Notes: a model not told the origin generated them from the sequence alone. Positions 48,603-58,167 are shown, numbered from the stretch's first letter. The stretch is DNA of 64,000 nucleotides from Longimicrobiales bacterium (GCA_958295645.1 OY282361.1:310001-374000), one strand, 5' to 3'. Numbers and translations are program-made.

Positions 48603-48884
48603 ATGGACGCCACGGATCCGATTCGCAGGGCGCGCATCAACAAGGCCGTCGCGACCGTCGCCGTCGGGTTCGTGTTGGGCGGCCTGCTGACGAAGCTCGC
48701 CGAGAGCCTGCCGGAGAGCACCGCCCGCACCGTCTTCACGCAGGGCGTCTCGGCCGAGGTGGGGCCGTTTTCGCTCGACTTGGTCACGGTGGCCATTACC
48801 GTGGGCCCGGTCGGCTTCATGCTCAACGCGCTGGTGCTGCTGGCGATCGGAATCGCGGCCGTGGTCGCGCGCTCCTGGATGTAG
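48603..48884 (+). CDS. DUF4321-like small membrane protein
   Basis: A 93-residue protein with two hydrophobic segments (about 17-31, AVATVAVGFVLGGLLTKL; about 66-90, GPVGFMLNALVLLAIGIAAVVA). FVLGGLL and GPFSLDLVTVAITVGP are the pattern I associate with DUF4321. Function unknown. It lies between the polyprenyl synthase and tatA. Confidence 0.7.
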   Translation: MDATDPIRRARINKAVATVAVGFVLGGLLTKLAESLPESTARTVFTQGVSAEVGPFSLDLVTVAITVGPVGFMLNALVLLAIGIAAVVARSWM

Positions 48885-48968
48885 CCTGGAGGGCTTGGTC
48901 GGCTTACATTCCGAACTCAGCCCCGCGGCGCGTTGCCGCTCGGGCGCACTCGGGCATGGGAGGTGGAA

Positions 48969-49235
48969 ATGCCGATCAACTTTGGGCCCATGGAGATGGT
49001 CCTCGTCTTCGTTGTCATTTTGCTCCTGTTCGGAGCGAAGCGGCTTCCTGAAATCGGTTCTTCCCTCGGCAAGGGCATCAGAGAATTCAAGTCGTCGGTC
49101 AAGGACCTTCAATCCTCGGTTCGCGCCGAGACCGAGATCAAGGCTCCCCCGGGGCCGAACGAACACGTGACTTCCCGCAGCTCGGACTCGCCCGAAGACG
49201 GCGAGCCGAGGCGTCTCAAGACCAGCAGCAACTAG
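48969..49235 (+). CDS. tatA: Twin-arginine translocase subunit TatA
   Basis: Pore-forming Tat subunit, 88 residues. One N-terminal membrane helix (FGPMEMVLVFVVILLLFGAKRLPEIG) with the conserved FG hinge is followed by the amphipathic helix (SSLGKGIREFKSSV) and a polar tail. The ATG at 48969 has GGAGGTGGAA just upstream, deciding it against earlier in-frame codons. Its stop overlaps the convergent ppiD stop in a CTAG. Confidence 0.93.
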   Translation: MPINFGPMEMVLVFVVILLLFGAKRLPEIGSSLGKGIREFKSSVKDLQSSVRAETEIKAPPGPNEHVTSRSSDSPEDGEPRRLKTSSN

Positions 49236-51070
49236 AAGACGGGCGGCAACCCCGGCGAAGACGCGTCCTCGTCCGGCGCGGCCAGCACCTCCTCTCGCCG
49301 GTCCACGACTTCAGCGGCCTCCCGCAACGCCACCAGCCATTGGTCGAGCCGCGAGTTCCGCAAGCCGGCCACGGTCTGGAGCCGCTGGGCCTCGACCTGC
49401 GCGACCCATGCCGCGCTGTCCGCCGCTTCCGATCCGGTGCGCTCCAGCAGAAAGACGTTTTGGTTGGACTCGACCGGATCCGAGACGTCGTCCACGCCGA
49501 TTCCGAAGGCGGTTCCCACGGCCGCGTTGCGGTAGCCCAGGCCGGGGACGAAGTCGTTGCGCGTGAACGGGCCCGCGTCCCGCACTTCCAGACCCGCTTC
49601 GGCGGCGGCTTCCGCTAGCGACCGGCCGCCGCGCACCTGCTCGACCACAAGCCGCGCTTCCTCGGCGGCGACGGCCAGCTTCTTGCGCAACCCGAGCGTC
49701 TGGCGAATGGCGGTCTCCGCTTCTTCGGCCGTCATGTAGCCGGCAGGGTCCACCGAGATCAACTCGATGGAATAGAACGAGGCCCGGTTCTCGAAGACCG
49801 GGCTCACGTCGCCGGGCGCGGTCTCCGGCTCGAACGCCCATTCGCCTCCTTCGGCGATCGGACCCGCTTCGGGAACCAGCGGCCTCGCCTCGATGATCTC
49901 GAGGGTGTCCGCGGACAGCGCGAGCGCGGCCGCGGCCTCGCCCAACGGCATGGTCTCGCCGAGGGCCTCGAGCGAGTCGGCGGCGCCCAGCATGGCGATC
50001 TCCGACTCGTCGGTCCGCTCGAACGGCAACAGGACGTGGCGAGCGCGAGCCGAGTCCTGGCCCCAGCGCTCCGTCACTTCAAGGACGTGGAGGCCGAAGT
50101 CCGTCTTCACCGGCCCCACCACCCGGTTCAGCCGGGCTGCGAAGACCGCCGAGTCGAACGGACCGGTCATGCGGCCCTTCGGGAACACGCCCAAGTCGCC
50201 GCCCGCCTCCGCGGACCCCGGATCGTCCGACTCCCGCTGGGCCGTCTCGCCGAAGTCCGCGCCCCCCCGGAGCGCCTCCAAGAGGCCAGAGGCGCGCTCG
50301 AAGGCGGCCGCGGTGTCCTCCGGCGTCGGCGTCTTCGGCAGGGCGACCGACACGATCTGCGCGGTCGCCGGCGTGGCGAAGTCCTCCCGGTTCTCGGCGT
50401 AGTGCCGCGCCACCTCGTCGTCGGCGATCTCGACTTGATCGTCGGCGAGCAGAAGGGGATCGAAGGCCACGTACCGAACCGACGACTTCTCGTTGGCGTC
50501 CCTGTAGTCGCGCCAGAGCTCGGCGTCCGAGACGTGCACGCCTCGTTCGACTTGGCGGAGCAGCTTGCCTCTGGGGATGACGTCCCGGTAGTACGCCTCG
50601 AACTGCAGCAGGATCTCGCTGCTGGCTGTGGCCAGGAACCGCTGGTACTTCGTCATGTCGAACTGGCCGTCGGTCAGAAAGGCCGCGTTGGACTCCAGCC
50701 CGGGCGGAGGGGAAGACCGCGCCGCGGCGACCACCTCGTCGTCGGTCACCACGATGCCGCGGCGCCGCAGTTCCTGCGCGACGAGAATCGAGTTGACGAC
50801 TTCTTCCCAGGCCTGATCCTCGAGTTCGCGGTTCTGCGCGTTGGTCACGGGCTCTTCCTGGGAGGCCTGAACGGCGTCGTAGATGTTGCGGTACGCCGCC
50901 ATGTACTGGTCGTAGGTGACGGGAGAGCCGTTCACGTGCCCGATCTCGCCGAATCCGCCGGATGTCTGCCCGGTGATGTCCATTCCCCACTCGAAGAACA
51001 TCAAGCCTCCGAAGGCCAGCAAGGCCAGGAGCATGATCCACTTCGTGTTCTCCCGCATCTGCCGCATCAT
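49232..51070 (-). CDS. ppiD: PpiD-like membrane-anchored peptidyl-prolyl isomerase
   Basis: Periplasmic chaperone of 612 residues, one of only two minus-strand genes I call. The N-terminal membrane anchor (about 11-29, WIMLLALLAFGGLMFFEWG) is followed by a SurA-N-like domain with a MAAYRNIYDAVQ helix. A parvulin domain lies near 225-340 (IVSVALPKTPTPEDTAAAF, GGDLGVFPKGRMTGPFDSAVF, GLHVLEVTE). A second, poorly conserved parvulin-like part follows. It helps secreted proteins fold near the Sec exit. The start is an ATG at 51070; the next Met is adjacent. Confidence 0.87.
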   Translation of the reverse strand: MMRQMRENTKWIMLLALLAFGGLMFFEWGMDITGQTSGGFGEIGHVNGSPVTYDQYMAAYRNIYDAVQASQEEPVTNAQNRELEDQAWEEVVNSILVAQELRRRGIVVTDDEVVAAARSSPPPGLESNAAFLTDGQFDMTKYQRFLATASSEILLQFEAYYRDVIPRGKLLRQVERGVHVSDAELWRDYRDANEKSSVRYVAFDPLLLADDQVEIADDEVARHYAENREDFATPATAQIVSVALPKTPTPEDTAAAFERASGLLEALRGGADFGETAQRESDDPGSAEAGGDLGVFPKGRMTGPFDSAVFAARLNRVVGPVKTDFGLHVLEVTERWGQDSARARHVLLPFERTDESEIAMLGAADSLEALGETMPLGEAAAALALSADTLEIIEARPLVPEAGPIAEGGEWAFEPETAPGDVSPVFENRASFYSIELISVDPAGYMTAEEAETAIRQTLGLRKKLAVAAEEARLVVEQVRGGRSLAEAAAEAGLEVRDAGPFTRNDFVPGLGYRNAAVGTAFGIGVDDVSDPVESNQNVFLLERTGSEAADSAAWVAQVEAQRLQTVAGLRNSRLDQWLVALREAAEVVDRREEVLAAPDEDASSPGLPPVF

Positions 51071-51255
51071 TTTCGGTGCGTCCTCGGTCCGTGCGTGGCC
51101 GGCAAGTCCTCTGCAAAAGAGAAATGGAAGCTAACCCTCCAGCGAACGGCGCTTCAAGCCGGGCGGCGCGAGGTGTTGCGGCCCGGACTGGGAAGCCGTC
51201 CACGCCGAGACGCAAGTCCGGCCGCCTCCGATCACGGCGCAACGCGCGGCCCGGA

Positions 51256-51284
51256 TTGACGCCGGAACCGGGGAAACGTACGTT
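51256..51284 (+). promoter_or_regulatory. Candidate promoter for the aroQ-efp-acc operon
   Basis: TTGACG (51256-51261) and TACGTT (51279-51284) are 17 nt apart, 82 nt before aroQ, in the 295-nt divergent gap with ppiD. The -10 box lies in the palindrome AACGTACGTT (51275-51284). The -35 match is 5/6 and the -10 only 3/6. I see no gene in the rest of this gap. Confidence 0.35.
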
Positions 51285-51365
51285 TACGAACTCCGCAGCG
51301 ACCTGCCGAAGGCCTCCCGCCACGGCTCCTGCCGCCCCTCCGCCTCCCCCGAGACGCCCGCCGCC

Positions 51366-51884
51366 ATGTCTCGCATTTCCGGTCACCACCCCCTCTGCAT
51401 CGCCGTCGTTCACGGGCCGAACCTCAATTTGCTGGGCGTTCGCGAGACGGAGATATACGGCACGGACTCGCTCGACCGGGTGAACGAGGCCCTCGCGGAC
51501 TCGGCGGCGGAACTGGGCTGTGCGCTCGAGGTCTTCCAGTCCAATTCGGAAGGCGAGATACTCGACTTCCTGGCCTCGGTCATGCACCGGGCGGACGGCC
51601 TCGTCGTCAATCCGGCCGGCCTGGGCCATACGTCGGTCGCGCTCTTGGACGGCCTGCTGGCGGTGGGGCTGCCGTTCGTCGAGGTGCACTTGAGCAACCC
51701 GGCGGCCCGCGAGTCCTTTCGGCGGCGCTCGCTGTTGTCCCCGGCTGCGGTCGGCGTGGTCGCGGGCTTCGGACTGGACAGCTATCTTTCAGGGTTTAGG
51801 TGTCTCCACAACCACTTGGTTCGCCGGCTGGGGTTGCCTCGCCGTCGCTCTCCGGAGCGCGAACCGCCCGGCCGGGAGGGCTGA
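51366..51884 (+). CDS. aroQ: 3-dehydroquinate dehydratase, type II
   Basis: Third step of the shikimate pathway. HGPNLNLLGVRETEIYG carries the catalytic Tyr. QSNSEGEILDF, NPAGLGHTSVALLDGL (catalytic His) and VEVHLSNPAARESFR follow. In most members the third motif begins NPGAYTHTS; here it is NPAGLGHTS, a mild departure that keeps the His. The 172 residues include a short basic tail. It is followed 10 nt later by efp, a neighbour often seen beside aroQ. Confidence 0.9.
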   Translation: MSRISGHHPLCIAVVHGPNLNLLGVRETEIYGTDSLDRVNEALADSAAELGCALEVFQSNSEGEILDFLASVMHRADGLVVNPAGLGHTSVALLDGLLAVGLPFVEVHLSNPAARESFRRRSLLSPAAVGVVAGFGLDSYLSGFRCLHNHLVRRLGLPRRRSPEREPPGREG

Positions 51885-51894
51885 CGAGGACGCG

Positions 51895-52461
51895 ATGCCT
51901 AGTACCGCGGACTTCCGCAACGGCATGGTCTTGGAGATCGGCGGCGCGCTCTGGACCATTTCGTACTTTCAGCACGTGAAGCCGGGCAAGGGGGGCGCGT
52001 TCGTGCGAACCAAGCTCAAGAACGTCCTCTCGGGGGCGGTGGTGGACCGGACCTTCCGGGCAGGCGAAAGAGTCGTCGCCGTCCGCTTGGAGCGCCGCCC
52101 CGTCAACTATTCCTACACGGACGGCGAACTCTACTACTTCATGGACCAAGAGACCTTCGACATGATCCCGATCAGCGCCGACATGCTGGGCGGCGATCAG
52201 CTCAAGTATCTCAAGGAAAACATCGAGTGCGAGGGGCTCGTCCACGACGGCAGCGTCATCAGCGTCGAGTTGCCGGCCTTCGTCGAGCTGGCGGTGACCG
52301 AGACGGATCCCGGCTTCAAGGGCGACACGGCCCAGGGCGCCACGAAGGCGGCGACGCTGGAGACGGGCGCCGTCGTGCAGGTGCCCTTGTTCGTGACCAC
52401 GGGCGACGTGCTCAAGGTCGATCGTCGCGAGCACAAGTATCTGACCCGGGTGAGCGGATGA
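51895..52461 (+). CDS. efp: Elongation factor P
   Basis: Relieves ribosome stalling at polyproline, which matters here because TolA, FtsK and the restriction protein have Pro-rich stretches. The 188 residues hold three beta-barrel domains. The loop HVKPGKGGAF has K32 at the position modified by EpmA-type beta-lysylation in E. coli; no modification gene is in the window. The stop overlaps the accB ATG. Confidence 0.94.
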   Translation: MPSTADFRNGMVLEIGGALWTISYFQHVKPGKGGAFVRTKLKNVLSGAVVDRTFRAGERVVAVRLERRPVNYSYTDGELYYFMDQETFDMIPISADMLGGDQLKYLKENIECEGLVHDGSVISVELPAFVELAVTETDPGFKGDTAQGATKAATLETGAVVQVPLFVTTGDVLKVDRREHKYLTRVSG

Positions 52462-52913
52462 TCGACGAGAAGGTCGTCGAATCGCTGATCCGTCTGCTTG
52501 ACGAGTCGTCGCTCGACAGCCTCGAGATCGAGCGGGCCGGAACCCGCATCCGCCTCTCGAAGTCGCCCTCGGGCGCCGCGACCGTTGCCGCCTCGTCGCC
52601 GCCGACCGTTCCGGCTCCAGCCGCGCCGCCGCCCGCGGCCGAAGTGGACTCCGGTGCGGCCGCGGGATCGGGCCTGACCGAGGTCGCCTCGCCCATGGTC
52701 GGCACGTTCTACCGTGCGCCGTCCCCGGAGGCCGATCCCTACGTGAGCGTGGGGGACGCCGTGGCGGTGGGGGACGTGCTGTGCGTGATCGAGGCCATGA
52801 AGCTGATGAACGAGCTCGAGTGCGAGGTCGCGGGCCGCGTCGCCGAGGTCTGCGTACGCAACGCCGAGCCGGTGGAGTTCGGACAGGTTCTGTTTCGGAT
52901 CGATCCTGCCTGA
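52458..52913 (+). CDS. accB: Biotin carboxyl carrier protein of acetyl-CoA carboxylase
   Basis: Carrier subunit for malonyl-CoA synthesis, 151 residues. A helical N-terminal part is followed by an Ala/Pro linker (about 38-72). The biotinyl domain has EAMKLMNE with K115 as the biotin site. The ATG at 52458 overlaps efp by 4 nt, and accC begins 17 nt after. Confidence 0.94.
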   Translation: MIDEKVVESLIRLLDESSLDSLEIERAGTRIRLSKSPSGAATVAASSPPTVPAPAAPPPAAEVDSGAAAGSGLTEVASPMVGTFYRAPSPEADPYVSVGDAVAVGDVLCVIEAMKLMNELECEVAGRVAEVCVRNAEPVEFGQVLFRIDPA

Positions 52914-52930
52914 CGCGAGGCGGATCCGCC

Positions 52931-54280
52931 ATGTTCAAGAAGCTGTTGGTCGCGAACCGGGGCGAAATCGCCCTGCGCGTGGTGCGTGCCTGCCGCGAGC
53001 TGGGGGTGACCGCGGTCGCGGTCTATTCGGAGGCCGATCGCGACTCGTTGCACGTGCGCTTCGCCGACGAGGCGGTGTGCATCGGTCCCGCGCGCGCCTC
53101 GCGCTCGTATCTGAACCTGTCGCGCATCTTCGCGGCGGCGGAAATCACGGGAGCGGAGGCGGTGCATCCGGGGTACGGCTTCCTGGCCGAGAACGCGGAG
53201 TTCGCCGAGGTCTGCCAGCGCACCGACCTCACCTTCGTCGGACCTTCCCCGGAGCAGATCCGGGCGATGGGCGACAAGGCTTCGGCGCGCGAGACGATGA
53301 AGAGCGCGGGCGTGCCGGTCGTTCCAGGGTCGGACGGCGTGGTCGAGGACGAGGCCGAAGCGCTTTCGCAGGCGGCGGAGATCGGCTATCCGGTGATGGT
53401 CAAGGCCGCGGCGGGCGGCGGCGGCACGGGCATCCGGATCGTGGAGGGCGAGGACGGTCTCCGGAGGCGGTTCGCCGCGGCGCGGGCCGAGGCCGAGGCG
53501 GCCTTCGGCGACCCCGGCATCTACCTCGAGCGCTACGTCCAGCGTCCCCGGCACGTGGAGTTCCAGGTGTTCGGCGACATGCACGGGCGCGTGATGCACG
53601 TGGGCGAGCGCGACTGCTCGATCCAGCGGCGCCACCAGAAGCTGGTGGAAGAGGCCCCTTCGGTCGCGCTGACCCCCGAGCTGCGGCGTCGCATGGGCGA
53701 GGCGGCGGTCAAGGCCGCCGAGGCGATCGGCTACGTCGGCGCCGGGACGGTGGAATTCTTGCTCGAGCCCTCCGGCGATTTTTACTTCATCGAGATGAAC
53801 ACGCGCATCCAGGTGGAGCATCCGGTCACCGAAGTGACGACGGGCCTGGATCTTGTGAAGGAGCAGATCCGCGTGGCCGCCGGTGCGCCGCTGTCGTTTC
53901 CTCCGGATCCGGTGCATCGCGGGCACGCCATCGAGTTTCGGATCAACGCCGAGGATCCGGAACGCAACTTCGCACCGTCGCCGGGCCTGATCACGACGCT
54001 GCACCAGCCGGGAGGACCCGGCGTTCGCGTGGACACGCACGCCTATTCGGGATACAGCGTGCCGCCGTTCTACGATTCCCTTCTGGCCAAGCTCGTCGTC
54101 TGGGGCGCCACGCGCGACGAGGCCGTGGTGCGGGGCCGGGAAGCTCTGGAGTCCTTCGTGGTCGAGGGCATTTCCACGACGATCGGCTATCTGTCGCGGC
54201 TGACCCGCGACGAGGCGTTCATGGCGGGGGACGTGGACACGGGGTTCGTCGCGCGTCTGGCCGCGGACTCGGCGGACTGA
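52931..54280 (+). CDS. accC: Biotin carboxylase subunit of acetyl-CoA carboxylase
   Basis: ATP-grasp enzyme that carboxylates biotin on AccB, 449 residues. [12 protein letters not shown] starts it, and [10 protein letters not shown] and [18 protein letters not shown] follow. [16 protein letters not shown] carries the metal-binding Glu/Asn and catalytic Arg. The ATP-lid glycine loop reads [12 protein letters not shown], where most homologues have K or R in place of the T. All other motifs are intact. It pairs with accB. Confidence 0.94.
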   Translation: MFKKLLVANRGEIALRVVRACRELGVTAVAVYSEADRDSLHVRFADEAVCIGPARASRSYLNLSRIFAAAEITGAEAVHPGYGFLAENAEFAEVCQRTDLTFVGPSPEQIRAMGDKASARETMKSAGVPVVPGSDGVVEDEAEALSQAAEIGYPVMVKAAAGGGGTGIRIVEGEDGLRRRFAAARAEAEAAFGDPGIYLERYVQRPRHVEFQVFGDMHGRVMHVGERDCSIQRRHQKLVEEAPSVALTPELRRRMGEAAVKAAEAIGYVGAGTVEFLLEPSGDFYFIEMNTRIQVEHPVTEVTTGLDLVKEQIRVAAGAPLSFPPDPVHRGHAIEFRINAEDPERNFAPSPGLITTLHQPGGPGVRVDTHAYSGYSVPPFYDSLLAKLVVWGATRDEAVVRGREALESFVVEGISTTIGYLSRLTRDEAFMAGDVDTGFVARLAADSAD

Positions 54281-54285
54281 CGGGC

Positions 54286-55056
54286 GTGGACGGGGCCGCG
54301 GGCCGAAACGGTTCTGGACCGGTTCGAGTGTCCGTGGCGTTCACGGGCGCTGCTGCGCGGCGCGCGGGGGCCGAGGGCAGGACGGTGGTGGTGATCGACG
54401 TGGTGCGGGCGACGACCTGCATGGTCGAGGCGCTGGCCAACGGGGCCAGTTCGATCGTGCCCTGCGCGACCTCCCGCGAGGCCGCGGCCTTGGCCGAGGC
54501 CGCGGGCCCCGGCGAGGCGCTGCTCTGCGGCGAGCGCGGCGGGCTCCGTATCGACGGGTTCGATCTGGGGAACTCTCCCGGCGAGTTCACCGCGCAGGCC
54601 GTAGCGGAGAAACATTTGTTCATGAAGACGACGAACGGCACGGAAGCGTTCCTCGCCGTGACGGACGCGGAGCTTGTCCTCGCGGCCGCGTTCCTGAACT
54701 TGGGCGCGGTCGCGGACCGGATCGCGGCTGGCGGCAACGGCGTGATGATCGTCTGCGCAGGCAAGGAGGGCGCCTTCGCGTTGGACGACGCGGTCTGCGC
54801 CGGGCACCTCGTGCGCTCGCTCGAAGCGCGCCTTGCACGGGTGAGCCGGCCGCTGGCGCTGGACGACGGGGGCGAGGCCGTCAGGGACTTGGCCGGAGTC
54901 CGAAGCGTCTCCGCCGAGATGCTGGCCTCTACCGCCGCGGGACAGGCGCTGGCCCGCGTGGGGCTGGCGGAGGACTTGGCCGTCTGCGCGGACGCCGACC
55001 GGCACGCCCTGGCGCCGGAGATGCGCGCCGGCGCGATCGTCGCCGGAGCGGGTTAG
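54286..55056 (+). CDS. 2-phosphosulfolactate phosphatase family protein (ComB-like)
   Basis: ComB family, first known from coenzyme M synthesis in methanogens but also found in bacteria. VVVIDVVRATTCMVEALANGA (about 30-50), LCGERGGLRIDGFDLGNSPGEF and TTNGTEAF are the family motifs. The 256 residues fit. GTG 54286 is used; GTG 54328 would start directly at the first strand and is equally plausible. It lies 5 nt after accC and abuts ftsK. Real substrate in this organism is unknown. Confidence 0.8.
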   Translation: MDGAAGRNGSGPVRVSVAFTGAAARRAGAEGRTVVVIDVVRATTCMVEALANGASSIVPCATSREAAALAEAAGPGEALLCGERGGLRIDGFDLGNSPGEFTAQAVAEKHLFMKTTNGTEAFLAVTDAELVLAAAFLNLGAVADRIAAGGNGVMIVCAGKEGAFALDDAVCAGHLVRSLEARLARVSRPLALDDGGEAVRDLAGVRSVSAEMLASTAAGQALARVGLAEDLAVCADADRHALAPEMRAGAIVAGAG

Positions 55057-58000
55057 ATGCCGCCGTCGGCCGCTAGGAAGAAGAGGAGCGCTCCAAAGGC
55101 GGCGCGCGGCGGAAGGAAGGGGTCTTCCGGCAAGGGCGGGGGCGGGCGGGACAGCGATCATTCGCCCTTGGCAGCGGTGATCGCGGTTGTGGCCCTGCTT
55201 GTCTTCGTGGCCATGTTTCCGCTTGGCCTTCTGGGTTCGCGGGTGGTCGAGTTCTTCCCGTCCGGCAACCCCGTGGGCACCCGTGGGGAGACCGTCGACA
55301 GATGGCTCCGGTCGTTCGTGGGGGCCGGGCGCTTCGCGGTTCCGTTCCTCCTGCTCGCCGGCGGGGCCGCGGTGGGGCAGTGGTGGTCGCCGCTTGCCCG
55401 CAAACGTTGGCGGATCGTGTCGGCGGCGGCGCTCGTCTTGCTGCCGGTGTCGCTCTTCTTGGCCGAGACCATGAGGAGCGGCGTCGCCGAGGCTACGGCC
55501 TGGAGCGGCTACGTGGGCGCCAAGCTGGGCGGTCCGCTCCGGGGGTGGCTAGGGTGGTTCGGGGCCTGGATGATGGTCGGCGGCGGCGTGCTGGGGACGT
55601 CGGTGGCCGCCTTCGAGTTCAACCCGTTGCGCGGAAAGAAGGGGTTCGCCGGCAAGGGTGGGGGCGGGCAGGGCAGCGACCGCTTGCGCCTCGCGGCGGC
55701 GCTGACCGCGGTTGTGGCCGCGCTCCTCCTCGTGGCCATGTTTCCGCTTGGCCTTCTGGGTTCGCGGGTGGTCGAGTTCTTCCCGCCCGGCAACCCCATG
55801 GGCTCCATCGGGGAGGCCTTCAACGGATGGTTGCGCTCGTTCGCGGGGGCCGGGCGCCTCGCGGTTCCGTTCCTCTTGCTCGGCGGCGGGGCCGCGGCTG
55901 GGAAGTGGTGGTCGCCGCTGGCCCGCAAGCGTTTGTGGATCGTTTCGGCGGCGGCGCTGGCGCTGGTGCCCGTGTCGCTCTTCTTGGCCGAGACCGCGCG
56001 GAGCGGCGTCGCCGAGGCTACGGCCTGGAGCGGCTTCCTGGGCGCCCTGTTGGGCCGCCCGCTCTGGGAGCAGCTAGGGTGGTTCGGCGCCTGGGTGGTG
56101 GTCGGCGGCGGCGTGCTGGCGACATCGGTGGCCGTCTCCGGGTTCGACCGCGCCTTGAGGGCGGGCGCCAATCTGTGGACGGTGGCGCGGACGGAGGGGG
56201 GCAAGCTGGCCGGCGGCCTACGGGGATGGTTGGGCCGGAGGGAGCCGAAGCGAGCCCAGCGGGGGCGGCGGGCGGGCGCGGGCGGGCGGGCGGTCTCTCG
56301 GTCTGCGAAGGCTGGGCCCCCCTCTGGGGCGGCAGCGGGCGGGCCGCACGATGCGGAGGCTGGTCCTTTCGGTGTCGGCCCCGCGGCCAGGGGGGTGGTC
56401 AAAGACGATGGGACACTGACAGAGGCGAGCGGCGGGCTGGGGCCGCACCGCGAAGAGGCGGGTTCGCCCGCCGGGACCACGGACGCCGGGGAGGCGACGG
56501 GGCCGGGAGGCCTCTCCCGCCCGCGGGACCCGGCGGGCGCCGCCGCGCAGGCCGAGCGGGAACACGAGCTGCCGGGGCTGGAACTGTTGGCCGAGCCGGA
56601 GCACGAGAACCGGGCGGGCATGTTGCGCGAACTCGATCGCCTGGGCGAGGTCCTGATCGAGACGCTGAAGACGTTCAACATCCGCAGCGAGATCGGCGGA
56701 CGGACCACGGGCCCGGCGGTCACCCAATACGAAGTCGTTCCGGCGGCGGGGATCAAGGTCAACCGCATCGCCAACCTGGACGCGGATCTGGCGCTGGCCA
56801 TGAAGGCGCGCAGCGTACGCATCGTGGCCCCCATTCCCGGCAAGGGCGCCGTGGGCGTGGAGATTCCGAATCCCAAGCCGGAGATGGTGCGCCTGCGGGA
56901 GATCCTGGAGGCGCCGGCCTTCGTCAAGTCCAGCGGGGCGCTTCCCTTGGCGCTCGGCAAGGATCTCGCCGGGCATCCCTTCGTCTCGGACCTCGCCAAG
57001 ATGCCCCACGCGCTCATCGCCGGGGCCACCGGATCCGGCAAGTCCGTCTGCCTCAACACCGTCATTACGAGCTTGGTGTACCGCGCGGGCCCCGGCCGCC
57101 TGCGGCTCCTGCTGATCGATCCGAAGATGGTGGAGCTCTCGGCGTACTCGGATCTGCCGCACCTGCGCCATCCCGTCGTGACCGATCCCCGTGACGCGGC
57201 CGGCGTCCTCAAGTGGGCCGTCCTGGAGATGGAACGCCGCTATGCGCTGCTGAGCGCCAACGGCGTCCGGTCGCTCAAGGAGTTCAACGAACGCGTCGAG
57301 CGCGGGGTCGTCCTGAAGCGCGCCGACAACGGAGCGAGCGGAGGCGGAGCGGGCGGGTCCGTGAACGCGAGCCGCGCGGGCGCTGGAGACGGCCCGGGCA
57401 ATCTCCCCGGAGAGGGACAGGCGGAGGACGAGGACTGGTGGATATACACGGACGGCCCGCTTCCCTACATCGTCGTGGTCGTCGACGAGCTGGCGGATCT
57501 GATGATGACGGTGCAGGCCGAAGTCGAGAAGCCGCTCACGCAGTTGGCCCAAAAGGCGCGCGCCATCGGCATTCACCTGCTGGTGGCGACGCAGCGGCCC
57601 AGCGTCAACGTCATCACCGGACTCATCAAGGCCAACTTCCCCTGCCGCATCGCCTTCCGCGTGGCGTCCAAGACGGATTCGCGGACGATTCTCGACCAGA
57701 ACGGCGCCGACGCCCTCCTGGGCCACGGCGACATGCTCTTCCTGCCGCCCGGCCAGAGCGAGCCCGTGCGGATGCAGGGAGCCTTCATCTCCACCGAGGA
57801 GACCGAAGCGCTCATGAACTGGTACCGGGAACAGGCCGACACGCTGGAGGCGGTCAAGGCGCGGGTGTCGGCCGGCGAGGACGACATCCTGGAGGCGGTG
57901 CGCGCCATGGAAGGGGGCGGCGACGACGGCCCGGAGCCCATCAAGGGAGATTGGGACCCGCTGTTTCGCGAGGCGGCGGAGGCCTGCGTCCAGCACGGCG

Positions 58001-58167
58001 CCGGTTCGACGTCCCTGCTGCAGAGGCGCCTGCGGATCGGATACGGCCGCGCGGCCCGAATCGTGGACCAGCTGCACGAGGCCGGCGTCCTGGGACCCCC
58101 GGACGGGTCCAAGCCGAGAGAGGTCACGCTCGGCGCCGAGACCCTCGACGAGATTTGCCCCAGTTGA
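55057..58167 (+). CDS. ftsK: DNA translocase FtsK with duplicated membrane domain
   Basis: Septal DNA pump that clears chromosome termini and activates XerCD. The 1036 residues begin with a membrane domain of four spans. That unit is repeated almost exactly once more (about 17-190 and 191-365), giving eight predicted spans. A Gly/Ala-rich linker leads to the motor: Walker A GATGSGKS 656-663, Walker B VVVVDELADL (D810, E811) and RIAFRVASKTDSRTILDQNGAD. The C-terminal winged-helix gamma domain (GSTSLLQRRLRIGYGRAARIVDQLHEAGV) reads polar sites. An insert of about 50 residues (774-810) precedes Walker B. Confidence 0.93.
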   Translation: MPPSAARKKRSAPKAARGGRKGSSGKGGGGRDSDHSPLAAVIAVVALLVFVAMFPLGLLGSRVVEFFPSGNPVGTRGETVDRWLRSFVGAGRFAVPFLLLAGGAAVGQWWSPLARKRWRIVSAAALVLLPVSLFLAETMRSGVAEATAWSGYVGAKLGGPLRGWLGWFGAWMMVGGGVLGTSVAAFEFNPLRGKKGFAGKGGGGQGSDRLRLAAALTAVVAALLLVAMFPLGLLGSRVVEFFPPGNPMGSIGEAFNGWLRSFAGAGRLAVPFLLLGGGAAAGKWWSPLARKRLWIVSAAALALVPVSLFLAETARSGVAEATAWSGFLGALLGRPLWEQLGWFGAWVVVGGGVLATSVAVSGFDRALRAGANLWTVARTEGGKLAGGLRGWLGRREPKRAQRGRRAGAGGRAVSRSAKAGPPSGAAAGGPHDAEAGPFGVGPAARGVVKDDGTLTEASGGLGPHREEAGSPAGTTDAGEATGPGGLSRPRDPAGAAAQAEREHELPGLELLAEPEHENRAGMLRELDRLGEVLIETLKTFNIRSEIGGRTTGPAVTQYEVVPAAGIKVNRIANLDADLALAMKARSVRIVAPIPGKGAVGVEIPNPKPEMVRLREILEAPAFVKSSGALPLALGKDLAGHPFVSDLAKMPHALIAGATGSGKSVCLNTVITSLVYRAGPGRLRLLLIDPKMVELSAYSDLPHLRHPVVTDPRDAAGVLKWAVLEMERRYALLSANGVRSLKEFNERVERGVVLKRADNGASGGGAGGSVNASRAGAGDGPGNLPGEGQAEDEDWWIYTDGPLPYIVVVVDELADLMMTVQAEVEKPLTQLAQKARAIGIHLLVATQRPSVNVITGLIKANFPCRIAFRVASKTDSRTILDQNGADALLGHGDMLFLPPGQSEPVRMQGAFISTEETEALMNWYREQADTLEAVKARVSAGEDDILEAVRAMEGGGDDGPEPIKGDWDPLFREAAEACVQHGAGSTSLLQRRLRIGYGRAARIVDQLHEAGVLGPPDGSKPREVTLGAETLDEICPS
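55105..56150 (+). repeat. In-frame tandem duplication inside ftsK (two units of about 522 nt)
   Basis: Unit 1 (about 55105-55626) and unit 2 (about 55627-56150) align over their whole length. Landmarks are GGCAAGGG at 55129 and 55651 (522 nt apart) and the GTGGCCATGTTTCCGCTTGG block at 55207 and 55732 (525 nt apart). The offset is a multiple of three, so the frame is kept. Both units encode MFPLGLLGSRVVEFFP, then WWSPLARKR and SGVAEATAWSG. Confidence 0.9.
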
